Source: an uncultured Oscillibacter sp. (GTDB lineage: Bacteria > Bacillota > Clostridia > Oscillospirales > Oscillospiraceae). From it: a stretch of DNA of 34,466 bases. The notes beneath the pieces were generated by a model. The model worked only from the letters and a program-made list of their open reading frames with translations. It made no database searches and was not told where the DNA came from. Shown one piece after another: positions 6,435-13,685 of the stretch. The number at the start of each line of letters is the position of its first letter. The first letter of the stretch is position 1. Location: assembly GCA_902490355.1 (NCBI GenBank), contig CABUDN010000007.1:1-34466 (forward strand), in the 5' to 3' direction. A program made the translations under genes and the position numbers.

Positions 6435-7253
6435 ATGCGAACGACAGCAATTTTTAATCTCAAGGGCGGCGTGGCGAAGACCATCACCACGGCCGCCATG
6501 GCCGATATCCTGGCCATTGACCACAAAAAGCGTGTTCTGGTAATCGACGCTGATGGCCAGGGCAATCTGAGCCAGTATTTCGGTGTAGATGCCCAGGAGG
6601 GCGCCAGCACATTGGACCTTCTGCAAGGCACCCATGAGCCGGTGTATTCTGACTGGGTCACGCCGGCCCGGCCGGATGTGGACATCGACATCATCCCGGC
6701 AGACATGACGCTGATGTATGCGGATATCGAGGCATTTGAGGGACGGCTGACTTCCCGGCACGCCATGGAAGAGCTGCGCCAATCCATTGAGGAAGATGCC
6801 CAGTCTCCCGATGCGGATGCCCGGGCGGCGGCCTATGATTACCTGCTCATCGACTGCCCTCCGGCCTTTTCGGCGGCGTCTGCAGCGGCGCTGATCGCAG
6901 CGGACGATGTGGTAATTCCTATTCGGCTGGACGCATTTTCTACCTCCGGCATGGCAGATCTGATGACCCAGATCATCAACATGCAGCGGGTCAATCCCCG
7001 GCTCATGGTGGCGGGAGTTCTGGTGACCCAGTACCAGAATACCGGAGAGGAACATGCGGCGCTGGAATATCTGCGCCAGGCCAGCCTGCCGGTGTACCGA
7101 AATGTGATCCGGCGGTCCGGACGGGTCAGTGCGGCCACCTATGCCCGGGAGCCGCTGGTCCGGTTCAGCCCCAACTGTGCGGCAGCGCAGGATTATCGCG
7201 CATTCGTAGCAGAATACATGGCCCAAGGAGGTGACCACGATGGCCAGAGGTAA
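6435..7253 (+). CDS. parA: ParA-family partition ATPase
   Basis: 272 aa. Deviant Walker A LKGGVAKTITT with signature Lys10 and Lys15; Walker A' region VLVIDADGQGN; Walker B YDYLLIDCPP. The later RLDAFSTSG segment is also typical. ParA proteins form ATP-dependent gradients on the nucleoid and move ParB-bound DNA. Here the gene overlaps parB by 14 bases, the normal order of a partition operon. In a prophage this suggests that the excised or replicating genome is actively partitioned or positioned, as in phage-plasmids. The start is ATG 6435; the ribosome site upstream is modest (CGGAAGGAG). Confidence 0.92.
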   Translation: MRTTAIFNLKGGVAKTITTAAMADILAIDHKKRVLVIDADGQGNLSQYFGVDAQEGASTLDLLQGTHEPVYSDWVTPARPDVDIDIIPADMTLMYADIEAFEGRLTSRHAMEELRQSIEEDAQSPDADARAAAYDYLLIDCPPAFSAASAAALIAADDVVIPIRLDAFSTSGMADLMTQIINMQRVNPRLMVAGVLVTQYQNTGEEHAALEYLRQASLPVYRNVIRRSGRVSAATYAREPLVRFSPNCAAAQDYRAFVAEYMAQGGDHDGQR

Positions 7254-8724
7254 GACGGTGGATGTGGCCGCTATTCTGGGCGGCCAGCTGGCCAAGGTGT
7301 CCGATTCGGACACGCCGGTGCGGATGATTCCATTGACGGACATCCATCCCAATCCCCGGAATTTCTATCCCCGTGTGGACAATCTGGACGATTTGGTGGC
7401 GAGCATTCAGGCCAACGGCCTCCTGGAGCCGCTGACGGTGGTCCCGGATCAGGGCGGGGGGTACCGACTGATCTCCGGCCATAACCGCCTGGCAGCGCTC
7501 AAGCGGGCGGCTTTCAGCCAGGCAGACCGCTGGGCAAAGGTCCCCTGCCTCGTTCTCCCGGCTATGGATGAGCATGTGGAGCTGGCCGCAATCATTGAGT
7601 CCAACCGGCAGCGGGTCAAGACAAAGGCCCTGCTGGCGGAGGAAGCGGATAAGCTGACCGAGGCCTATATGGCGCGGAAGCGTGCCGGCGAGGATCTTCC
7701 CGGCCGCATCCGGGATCGTGTAGCGGAGGCCATGCAGATCTCCAAGACCAAGTTGGCCAATATCAGCGCCATCCGCAACGGGATCAAGGTGCCGGGCATT
7801 ACGGCAAAATGGGAGCGGGATGAGATCCCCGAGGCCGCTGCGCTGGAGATCGCCCGGCTGCCGGTAGAGGCCCAGTACCGCCTGCTGGACTGGGTGATCG
7901 ACGGGCATCACAGCTACTCGATGCGGGATGTCAAAAAGTTTGCCATGATGTGGAACGGATGCCTCAAAAGCTGCCCGGAAACCGGAACTTTTTGCGACCA
8001 CGCAGTGGCTATCTATGACCAGGATTTCCACGGCGGCGTGTGGCACAGCCCCGGATGCTGCAGAGGCTGTCTTAAGGCGAAAACCTGCCCGGCGGCTTGC
8101 CATTACGCCAAGCAGGAGAATCCAGAGGAGCAGCCCCCGGAGCCGCAGGTGCCCTCGGAGGATTACGGCGGCGGCATCGCTCCGCCTCCCGAGCTGGAAA
8201 ACCGGGTGGATTGGTCTGCGGATGACTGGGAGCAGCTTTGTGGGAGATTTTCAGAGCGTCTCCGGACATGCCGCGAAAAGACCGGGCTGGACCGGGCGGC
8301 CTTTGCCAATCAAATCGGAGAGTTCAAAGCGACGTATTCCGCATGGGAAAACGGAAGCTTGCCTGGATCTGGACGTCTTCCTAAGCTGGCCATGACCTTG
8401 GGCGTCAGCATAGATTATCTCTTTGGACTGACCGATGATCCCTCTCCCAGACCTGCTCCGGTCCAGTCGGGCCAGTGGCAGCTGCTGGACAAGGACCACT
8501 GGCCGGCAGATCAGCAGACGGTGATCCTGTGCTGGGATAATGGCTTGGGCGAAAACTGTTATGCAACCGCCCGCTGCGTGGGGGGCTATTATGATACCTA
8601 TCCATTTGAGGACACAAACGTTGGTTGCTATCTTGATGAGCCGGCCAACGGGGATTATAGCATCGGCTATTGGTGGATACCGCTTCCGGAAAAGGAGGAA
8701 CAGCATGAATCAGATAACGCTTAA
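7240..8724 (+). CDS. parB: Multidomain ParB: ParB-N, HTH, Cys-rich, XRE and DUF551-like domains
   Basis: 494 aa, longer than usual. Residues 28-128 are a ParB/Spo0J nuclease-like domain (IPLTDIHPNPRNF, LISGHNRLAALKR in place of GERRxRA, ESNRQR). Residues 150-215 hold the ParB helix-turn-helix (VAEAMQISKTKLANISAIRN). Residues 241-287 have nine Cys and several His, a possible zinc fold. Residues 335-398 are an XRE helix-turn-helix (REKTGLDRAAFANQIG, YSAWENG, SIDYLFGLTDD). Residues 410-484 resemble DUF551 (PADQQTVILCWDNG, YWWIPLP). ATG 7240 follows AAGGAGGTGA; the upstream GTG lies inside that site. A copy of the dispersed palindrome encodes residues 20-25, between the N-terminal tail and the ParB domain. 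Its target DNA is not known; the palindromes are the obvious candidates. Confidence 0.88.
   Translation: MARGKTVDVAAILGGQLAKVSDSDTPVRMIPLTDIHPNPRNFYPRVDNLDDLVASIQANGLLEPLTVVPDQGGGYRLISGHNRLAALKRAAFSQADRWAKVPCLVLPAMDEHVELAAIIESNRQRVKTKALLAEEADKLTEAYMARKRAGEDLPGRIRDRVAEAMQISKTKLANISAIRNGIKVPGITAKWERDEIPEAAALEIARLPVEAQYRLLDWVIDGHHSYSMRDVKKFAMMWNGCLKSCPETGTFCDHAVAIYDQDFHGGVWHSPGCCRGCLKAKTCPAACHYAKQENPEEQPPEPQVPSEDYGGGIAPPPELENRVDWSADDWEQLCGRFSERLRTCREKTGLDRAAFANQIGEFKATYSAWENGSLPGSGRLPKLAMTLGVSIDYLFGLTDDPSPRPAPVQSGQWQLLDKDHWPADQQTVILCWDNGLGENCYATARCVGGYYDTYPFEDTNVGCYLDEPANGDYSIGYWWIPLPEKEEQHESDNA
7297..7313. repeat. Dispersed 17-bp palindrome, copy 3 (inside parB)
   Basis: GTGTCCGATTCGGACAC, perfect. 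Read in the parB frame as VSDSDT, in the flexible N-terminal tail before the ParB domain. Confidence 0.95.
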
Positions 8725-8941
8725 TGTGAAAAAGAACTTTTTATCCCGCACATTTTCCCGCTGTGTGGCGGAGATGTGCCCCGGCATAGTCAAGCTGGAG
8801 TACCACTTCCATGATAACAGCGACGAGGTTGTCATTATCCGCTGCGTTGACGGCTCTACCCGCCGGGTGGACGTCACAGGACTGGATCTCCAGCAGTCTG
8901 TGGAGACCATTCTGGCGGTCCTCAACCGGGAGGCAGCGTGA
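8705..8941 (+). CDS. Small phage protein, unknown
   Basis: 78 aa, mixed alpha/beta: strands MNQITLNVKKNF, KLEYHFHD and VVIIRCVDGSTRRVDV, then a helix LQQSVETILAVLNRE. AAAAGGAGG precedes ATG 8705. The gene overlaps the end of parB by 20 bases and the start of the next small gene by one. I recognise no family. Confidence 0.65.
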   Translation: MNQITLNVKKNFLSRTFSRCVAEMCPGIVKLEYHFHDNSDEVVIIRCVDGSTRRVDVTGLDLQQSVETILAVLNREAA

Positions 8942-9075
8942 TGCGTCAGCCGAGGATACTGCCTCCGCGTTATACGGGACGGCGCCGCACCCATCCAGCT
9001 GTGATAGCTGTTGGTGTGGCGGTGTGGACAGCCCTGTTGCTCCTGCTCCTGACAGTATGGGTGGTGAGCGCATGA
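8941..9075 (+). CDS. 44-aa single-pass membrane protein
   Basis: 44 aa. The first 20 residues are basic (RYTGRRRTHP), followed by one hydrophobic helix (VIAVGVAVWTALLLLLLTVW). The basic N-terminus predicts N-in orientation. It begins where the previous gene stops (TGATG) and overlaps the methylase start (ATGA), which supports real translation by coupling. Function unknown. Confidence 0.6.
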   Translation: MRQPRILPPRYTGRRRTHPAVIAVGVAVWTALLLLLLTVWVVSA

Positions 9076-9872
9076 TTTCCGTAATCAAATACCCCGGATC
9101 TAAGTGGCGGATGGCGAAATGGATCATATCCCACTTCCCACAGCATCACAGCTACCTGGAACCGTTCTTCGGCAGCGGTGCCATTTTGTTCACCAAACCC
9201 CGGAGTGCAATCGAAACCGTCAATGATCTGGATGATGATGTGGTCAATTTGTTCCGGCAGATTCGTGAGGACCCAGATCGGCTTGCAGACGCCATCTACT
9301 GGACACCATACGCCAGAAGCGAATACGAGCGGGCCTGGGCAGCTCAGCATACGGAGACAGATCCGTTCCAACGAGCTGTGGATTTCTATATCCGGATGAT
9401 GATGGGACATGGATTCAAAACCACCGGCGAAAAGGTGGGATGGAAAAACGATGTTCAGGGCCGGGAAGCTGCATATGCTGCAACTTATTGGTGCAAGACA
9501 CCGGACACGATCCGACAGGCAGCACAGCGGCTGCGCAATGTGCAGATTGAGTGCAGGCCCGCCGTGGAGCTGATCCGGCGTTTTAACTTTTCAAACGTAC
9601 TGATTTACGCCGATCCGCCTTATGTACTGGCAACCCGCCACGGAAAGCAATACCGGCACGAGATGTCCGAACAGCAGCACGTCGAACTTTTGGAGGCGCT
9701 GCAGGCGCATTCCGGCCCAGTTCTTATCTCCGGATATGACAGTGATCTTTATCGGGAGATGCTGCATGGATGGTATCGGGACGAAATCACGTCCCGGACG
9801 CAAACCGGCGGAAAGCGCACGGAAGTCTTGTGGATGAACTTTCAGCAGCCGCTGCAAGAGCGGATCTATTAG
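9072..9872 (+). CDS. dam: DNA adenine methyltransferase, Dam/MT-A70-D12 class
   Basis: 266 aa. Order of motifs: KYPGSK near the N-terminus (residues 6-11, AdoMet contact), PFFGSGA (31-37), and catalytic DPPY (181-184), then GPVLISGY. This is the D12 class II N6-adenine methylase family that includes Dam and DpnM. It transfers a methyl group to adenine in a short DNA target, often GATC; the target here cannot be read from sequence. No matching restriction enzyme is nearby, so it likely protects phage DNA from host restriction or affects replication timing. It overlaps the small membrane-protein gene by four bases. Confidence 0.93.
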   Translation: MISVIKYPGSKWRMAKWIISHFPQHHSYLEPFFGSGAILFTKPRSAIETVNDLDDDVVNLFRQIREDPDRLADAIYWTPYARSEYERAWAAQHTETDPFQRAVDFYIRMMMGHGFKTTGEKVGWKNDVQGREAAYAATYWCKTPDTIRQAAQRLRNVQIECRPAVELIRRFNFSNVLIYADPPYVLATRHGKQYRHEMSEQQHVELLEALQAHSGPVLISGYDSDLYREMLHGWYRDEITSRTQTGGKRTEVLWMNFQQPLQERIY

Positions 9873-9880
9873 GAGGACAT

Positions 9881-10069
9881 ATGGCGAAAGTATTACATTT
9901 GTCGGATTATCAGAAAAACGTTTTGATCAAAGTGCTTCCCGCTCCCGCACAGGCCCAGTGTCTTAACGGCGGCGAGCTGCGGGCCTATCGGGATATTTTA
10001 ACAATGCTCACCGGAAAGGACTACTCGTTCCCGGATACAGACGAGGGATTGTCGGAGGTGCGGGGATGA
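9881..10069 (+). CDS. Small phage protein, unknown
   Basis: 62 aa, mostly helical, with no recognised domain (VLHLSDYQKNVLIKVL; LRAYRDILTMLTGKDYSFPD). AGGAGG stands six bases before the ATG. It ends in an ATGA overlap with the next gene, as expected in a tightly packed early operon. Confidence 0.65.
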   Translation: MAKVLHLSDYQKNVLIKVLPAPAQAQCLNGGELRAYRDILTMLTGKDYSFPDTDEGLSEVRG

Positions 10070-10266
10070 GTAAGCCGGATTCTCCATGCCGGGATTGTCC
10101 GCGCCGTGCTCCTGGATGCCACAACAAAGATACCTGCCCCGCATGGGGCAGGTATCAAGACGCATTGACGGCGTACAACGACCGGCACCGGGCGCATCTG
10201 AAGGCGGAAAATTTTATGACCGACTACGATACCGCACGCCGGAAGCGGCGAGACAGGAGGCAATGA
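10066..10266 (+). CDS. Small Cys-rich protein, possible zinc binder
   Basis: 66 aa. Four Cys near the N-terminus (CRDCPRRAPGC, then C with spacing 2, 6 and 5) could bind one zinc ion. The rest is a helix ending in a very basic tail (TARRKRRDRRQ), compatible with nucleic acid binding. Such short Cys-rich proteins are common beside ssb in Clostridia phages; no specific function is known to me. Confidence 0.65.
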   Translation: MSKPDSPCRDCPRRAPGCHNKDTCPAWGRYQDALTAYNDRHRAHLKAENFMTDYDTARRKRRDRRQ

Positions 10267-10667
10267 TGCTCAACAAAATTTTTCTCATGGGTCGTCTGAC
10301 CCGGGACCCGGAGCTGCGGCGTACCGGCAACGGTACCGCCGTGACTTCATTGACCCTGGCGGTGGATCGGGACTACAAGTCTCAAAGCGGCGAGAAGGAG
10401 ACGGACTTTATCGATGTGGTGGCCTGGCGCTCCTCGGCAGAATTTGTGAGCCGGTATTTCGCCAAGGGCCGCATGGCCGTGGTAGAAGGGCGTCTCCAGA
10501 TCCGGGACTGGACGGACAAAGACGGCGGCAAGCGCCGCAGCGCCCAGGTCGTGGCGGATAATGTCTATTTTGGAGATAGCAAGCGCACGGTGTCCGATTC
10601 TGACACGCCGGCCGCTGGGGAGATTGCAGAGATCCCTGAAGGGGAGGAAGGAGAGTTGCCATTTTGA
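10266..10667 (+). CDS. ssb: Single-stranded DNA-binding protein
   Basis: 133 aa. Residues 1-104 are an OB fold (MLNKIFLMGRLTRDPELR, FIDVVAWRSSAEFV, GRMAVVEGRLQIRDW). The tail ends in acidic EGELPF, the usual docking tip for partner proteins. The linker is short and contains VSDSDT, encoded by a copy of the dispersed palindrome. ATG 10266 is five bases after AGGAGG; ATG 10263 is too close. SSB coats the strands exposed by DnaB and would recruit host repair and replication proteins. Confidence 0.93.
   Translation: MLNKIFLMGRLTRDPELRRTGNGTAVTSLTLAVDRDYKSQSGEKETDFIDVVAWRSSAEFVSRYFAKGRMAVVEGRLQIRDWTDKDGGKRRSAQVVADNVYFGDSKRTVSDSDTPAAGEIAEIPEGEEGELPF
10590..10606. repeat. Dispersed 17-bp palindrome, copy 4 (inside ssb)
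   Basis: GTGTCCGATTCTGACAC, in frame in the disordered linker of SSB (residues 109-114). Confidence 0.95.
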
Positions 10668-11155
10668 TAGGGCGAGAAGCACTGCTCGCAGCCTTGCGGA
10701 GGATGCAGGTGGAGACCGGAAGCCTGGTGTGCCTGGGCTGCGGGTATGAACACAATTGCAGCATTCATGGCTGTGCCATTCTGCGTGAGGCGGTAAAGGC
10801 GCTGGAGGCCCCGGAGCCTGCTGTCGGCGAGTCGCTGACGGTAGAACAGCTGCAGGCCGTCCCGCATGGTAAGGTTAAAGACAATACCCTTAATGACATT
10901 TGTAAAAGGGCAAACGAAATCGCAATGCAGAGAGTACTTACGGCTCCGGAGACCAATGCCGACCGTATCCGTGCAATGAGCGACGAGGAACTGGCCAAGG
11001 AGATCAACCGGTTGATGGAGGGGGAGACGAGCATCCCATATTGCCGTGAGTTGCCTGCGTGTGATGAGGATGTGGAGCGGGATGCGCTGATTCCGCTGGA
11101 GCGCTGTGAACAGTGCGTGTTGCAATGGCTCCGCCGTCCAGCAGTGGAGGAGTAA
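10664..11155 (+). CDS. Cys-containing phage protein, unknown (TTG start)
   Basis: 163 aa. Begins with TTG overlapping the ssb stop (TTTTGA), with AAGGAGAG eight bases before it; no ATG fits. The N-terminal part has LVCLGCGYEHNC (Cys23, 26, 32 and 37), a possible zinc site. A second Cys group lies near the C-terminus (YCRELPACDED, CEQCVLQWLRRPA), preceded by RIRAMSDEELAKEI. The two ends resemble separate conserved pieces of small Clostridia phage proteins, so this may be a fusion; no function is assigned. Confidence 0.68.
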   Translation: MIGREALLAALRRMQVETGSLVCLGCGYEHNCSIHGCAILREAVKALEAPEPAVGESLTVEQLQAVPHGKVKDNTLNDICKRANEIAMQRVLTAPETNADRIRAMSDEELAKEINRLMEGETSIPYCRELPACDEDVERDALIPLERCEQCVLQWLRRPAVEE

Positions 11156-11156
11156 T

Positions 11157-11543
11157 ATGGAATTGATTTTTAATAAATCCACAAAAATGTGGGAAGAACA
11201 CAAAAAACCATATGCGGTTGTTGAGTGCGAATCAAAAGATGATTATGAAATGCTTGAAGATCTCATCAGGGCAAAACTTGACGGTCGGTGTGTGGTGCTT
11301 CCGTTCAGGGTCGGGGATATTGTCTATACCAACACGTCTATTCAGGGAGATAGATACAAAATGTCAGATAGGCCGTACCCTGTAAAGGTTGTGTTTGTCG
11401 GAATGGGGTGTGGGAAATCTTATTTTCATGTGGAGTATGACAACAGCAGAGTCTTCCCATTTGATTTTGACCAAATTGGCAAAACCGTATTTCTCACCCA
11501 AGAATCCGCTGAGGCCGCGCTGAAAGGAGGACAAGATGCCTAA
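11157..11543 (+). CDS. Hypothetical protein, AT-rich insert
   Basis: 128 aa. Predicted beta-rich body: VVLPFRVGDIVYTN, PVKVVFVGMG, YFHVEYD and VFPFDFDQIGKTVFLTQ, ending in a helix ESAEAALKGGQDA. This order (a regulated-access strand, then FPFDFDQIGKTVF) is seen in many small phage proteins of unknown role. Its DNA is noticeably more AT-rich than the genes around it, suggesting later entry. GGAGG precedes the ATG and the end overlaps the next gene by eight bases. Confidence 0.65.
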   Translation: MELIFNKSTKMWEEHKKPYAVVECESKDDYEMLEDLIRAKLDGRCVVLPFRVGDIVYTNTSIQGDRYKMSDRPYPVKVVFVGMGCGKSYFHVEYDNSRVFPFDFDQIGKTVFLTQESAEAALKGGQDA

Positions 11544-11868
11544 ATCTGGCTATCTCCAACGGCAGGCTATTCGGGAGCAGGCCATTGTTTTGGCGGTTGA
11601 GAATACCACCCAGCAGCTGATGCTGGATACACTTCAAGTCACCATGCACCGGGAATATGGGTGGGGCTATGATCGGATCAAGGCGCTGTCTGAGCAATGG
11701 GCAGCCCTATATAACCATTTCCACGGTGCGATTGATCGCGGCCCAGAGCAGGATGTTTTCCAGGAGCATCTGGATCGGCAACTGGTAGAGATTATGCGGG
11801 GCAAACAGGCACTAATTCCGTTTGCTCAGAGATACCCTTACCTGCGGGAGATCAAATATGGTAAATGA
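11536..11868 (+). CDS. Conserved-type phage protein, unknown
   Basis: 110 aa, helical throughout (QREAIREQAI-like N-terminus, LMLDTLQVTMHREYGWGYDR, EHLDRQLVEIMRG). AAAGGAGG stands seven bases upstream of ATG. It overlaps its neighbours at both ends, so it is co-translated with them. It has no catalytic motif that I can see. Confidence 0.65.
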   Translation: MPKSGYLQRQAIREQAIVLAVENTTQQLMLDTLQVTMHREYGWGYDRIKALSEQWAALYNHFHGAIDRGPEQDVFQEHLDRQLVEIMRGKQALIPFAQRYPYLREIKYGK

Positions 11869-12100
11869 TTTTCCCAACCTGTTCTCACCCAATGATCTGA
11901 CGCAGCTACGCGCAGCGATGGCGTCCGGGCGGGAGATTTCCCTAACCCGGACGCTGGGTGGTTTTACCATGACTGCATCCACCAAGACAGCAACGTCCGT
12001 CTGGGGATGCGCCATGCTGGTGCGTCTGGAGCGGCAGCATGGCTGTGTATACAGCAGCCAATATTTCAAGACAGTCGAGGAGATGGTGGCATACATATGA
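11858..12100 (+). CDS. Small phage protein, unknown
   Basis: 80 aa. One helical start (LTQLRAAMASGREISL) and a beta segment (GGFTMTASTK, VWGCAMLVRLER), ending YFKTVEEMVAYI. ATG 11858 overlaps the end of the preceding gene and the stop overlaps the next start (ATATGA). The earlier in-frame start at 11822 would overlap that gene further and lacks a ribosome site. No function assigned. Confidence 0.6.
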   Translation: MVNDFPNLFSPNDLTQLRAAMASGREISLTRTLGGFTMTASTKTATSVWGCAMLVRLERQHGCVYSSQYFKTVEEMVAYI

Positions 12101-12855
12101 GTGTGACGTGGTATTGCACCCGCCAGCGGGCGGGGCCGCTCATTAAAGAGTGTCGGGCGCTGCGGCCGCCGTTGGGGCCGTCTGGTACCCGACAGGACGC
12201 AGCGGACAAGCGGCAGCTGCGCAGGAATGGTCATAGCGCCGTGAGCCGCAGTCAGGTGGATCGTCTGGAGCTGCGTCTGGCGTTGTTCGGTTATGAGGGC
12301 AGCCACTATACCCTCACATATGATTTTGACCACCTGCCCAAGGACTACGACGGCGTCCGCCGGTATTTCCGGGCGTTTCTGGCCAGGGCCAAACGATGGC
12401 GGCACGGAGATCCGTTTGACTGGATTGTCTGCATTGAGGGCCGACACGGGGATCACCGGTACCACATCCACCTGATCCTGCGGGACAGCCAGTTCTCACC
12501 GGCGGAGGTTCGTTATTTGTGGAGAGGCGGAGAGGTGGATGACGAGCCGGTACTCCGCAAAGAGGGCGGCTACCGTCGTCTGGCGGAATACTTCAACAAA
12601 GAGCGGCCCGATGGATTCAAGATCCCGCTGGGCAAGCATCCATGGAGCTGCAATCTGCCGCTCTCCCGGAGCCTGGAACCGCCAGAAGAATGGGAGGACG
12701 AGAGCGGCGTGATTGATATCCCGGATGATGTGTTGTGGGCACGCCGTGGGCAGGTGACCAATGATTTTGGAGCCTACTACTACGCCAGTTACATCCTGCC
12801 GAGAAAGCCCCGGCGTGAGAAGCCGCTCCTGGATGCAGAAGATCTTTTATTTTAG
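12097..12855 (+). CDS. HUH-type (rolling-circle Rep-like) protein
   Basis: 252 aa. Residues 69-170 resemble the HUH endonuclease fold: a first strand YTLTYDF, a helix VRRYFRAFLARAKRW, then WIVCIEGRHGDHRYHIHLIL with the metal-binding His123-x-His125, and RRLAEYFNKE, which offers a candidate nucleophile Tyr165 followed by Lys168. These proteins nick DNA and join to its 5' end to start rolling-circle replication or conjugation. In a phage that also has DnaB, it could drive a late rolling-circle phase. The N-terminal 60 residues are basic. Catalysis is predicted from motifs only; many phage relatives are unstudied. Confidence 0.7.
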   Translation: MSVTWYCTRQRAGPLIKECRALRPPLGPSGTRQDAADKRQLRRNGHSAVSRSQVDRLELRLALFGYEGSHYTLTYDFDHLPKDYDGVRRYFRAFLARAKRWRHGDPFDWIVCIEGRHGDHRYHIHLILRDSQFSPAEVRYLWRGGEVDDEPVLRKEGGYRRLAEYFNKERPDGFKIPLGKHPWSCNLPLSRSLEPPEEWEDESGVIDIPDDVLWARRGQVTNDFGAYYYASYILPRKPRREKPLLDAEDLLF

Positions 12856-12892
12856 AAGATGTCGCGCGCGGGCGCGCGCACACGTCTATCTT
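12856..12892. repeat. Alternating CG hairpin
   Basis: CGCGCGC, GG, GCGCGCG (12863-12878) inside a longer imperfect inverted repeat AAGAT...ATCTT. It follows the HUH gene stop directly and lacks a T-run. It could be an mRNA 3' end structure or a nicking/processing site; purine-pyrimidine alternation could favour Z-DNA. Confidence 0.6.
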
Positions 12893-12942
12893 GAAATCTA
12901 GTGGAAAAGTAAGCACGTTTTGAAGAAAGTGAGGAAAACGCA

Positions 12943-13143
12943 TTGCAAAAGGCCGTACAGCGTGATACACTTGCCATAAAGGATGGATGGCTTACCTGTC
13001 CCAACTGTCATCGAAACCACAGGCTGCTGCGGATCGCCATGGACACGGAGGCATCGGGATTGCCGGTGTACTGCAGGGACTGTAAGACCGAAATCATCCT
13101 GGATATCGAAAGAGGCCGGAGCGTGAAACGCCGGAGCCCATGA
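12943..13143 (+). CDS. Cysteine-rich KTR-type zinc ribbon protein (TTG start)
   Basis: 66 aa. WLTCPNC (Cys19, Cys22) and VYCRDC (Cys44, Cys47) form a four-Cys zinc ribbon, with LRIAMDTEASGLPVYC between; this matches the cysteine-rich KTR family common in mobile elements of Firmicutes. The tail is basic (ERGRSVKRRS). Start is TTG 12943 with GTGAGG about nine bases upstream; no in-frame ATG is near. It stands alone between a hairpin and a strong terminator, so it may be its own transcription unit. Molecular role unknown. Confidence 0.75.
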   Translation: MQKAVQRDTLAIKDGWLTCPNCHRNHRLLRIAMDTEASGLPVYCRDCKTEIILDIERGRSVKRRSP

Positions 13144-13184
13144 TCGCCCATTGCGGGTTTGGTCATTGGCTCCGGCGTTTTTTT
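13127..13184 (+). terminator. Strong terminator before the packaging genes
   Basis: AACGCCGGAGCC (13127-13138) pairs perfectly with GGCTCCGGCGTT (13168-13179), followed by seven T. The long loop can form a second stem (ATGA/TCAT with CCC/GGG). It overlaps the KTR gene stop and separates the early region from the late genes. Confidence 0.9.
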
Positions 13185-13207
13185 GTTTTGCCTGGAGGTG
13201 ATAGCCC

Positions 13208-13492
13208 ATGGATTACAAGAGCCGGCGCTGGCTGATCAAACGCCAGGCGATCTTGCGGAGAGACCGGTATCAATGCCGGGAGTGTCGGCGCTACGGCCTG
13301 GCAGTCAACGCCACAGTGGTCCACCATGCGTATCCTGCGGACGAGTTCCCGGAGCTGGCATGGGCCGACTGGAACCTGCTGAGCCTTTGCCCTGGCTGTC
13401 ACAACGCCATGCACGACCGGGAGACCGGCGCCCTGACAGACCGGGGGCTGGCCTGGAGGCGAAGGGTATCCCCCCCCTCATCCTCCGGCTGA
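13208..13492 (+). CDS. HNH endonuclease of the packaging module
   Basis: 94 aa. Zinc ligands Cys23/Cys26 (CREC) and Cys61/Cys64 (CPGC), HNH residues in VVHHAY (His39-His40), Asn56 of WNLLSL and His69 of NAMHD. In P27/HK97-type phages a free HNH protein beside the terminase is needed for cutting at cos and for packaging, acting with the terminase. Position just before the terminase fits that role. TGGAGGTGA stands before ATG 13208. Confidence 0.92.
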   Translation: MDYKSRRWLIKRQAILRRDRYQCRECRRYGLAVNATVVHHAYPADEFPELAWADWNLLSLCPGCHNAMHDRETGALTDRGLAWRRRVSPPSSSG

Positions 13493-13645
13493 TCCAGGCG
13501 GCTAAGGGACCGGGGGGCGGAACTCTTTCCGACGGCGGACATCACCGCCGGAGGGGGTTCGCACCCGCTCGGGCGCGACCAGATTCCGCGCATGCGCATC
13601 ATGCACGGGCAACGCGGGCGCAAACGACGCGCCCACGCGAGAGCG
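13493..13645. other. Probable cos region
   Basis: The gap between HNH and terminase holds no supported gene. It is very GC-rich with several inverted repeats: GGCGG/CCGCC near 13533-13554 and GGGCGC/GCGCCC (13616-13621/13629-13634), and a dyad around GCGCATGCGC (13587-13596). Phages with HNH and P27-type terminases usually have cos here. The exact cut site cannot be read. Confidence 0.4.
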
Positions 13646-13662
13646 GTGTCCGATTCTGACAC
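13646..13662. repeat. Dispersed 17-bp palindrome, copy 5
   Basis: GTGTCCGATTCTGACAC flanked by G and C, making a 19-bp inverted repeat with one mismatched pair. It lies 14 bases before the AGGAGG of the terminase gene. Confidence 0.95.
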
Positions 13663-13685
13663 CAAAACCATAGCGAGGAGGCATC

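Noticed and set aside
4802..6787. Long minus-strand open frame opposite dnaB
   Set aside because: Shadow of dnaB and downstream genes in GC-rich DNA; the plus strand has clear helicase motifs.
9072..9872. Restriction-modification system
   Set aside because: No restriction endonuclease gene beside the methylase; the HNH protein belongs to the packaging module.
13159..13659. 166-aa plus-strand frame over HNH and the cos gap
   Set aside because: Overlaps the HNH gene in another frame and has low-complexity Arg/Pro/Gly content typical of a shadow.
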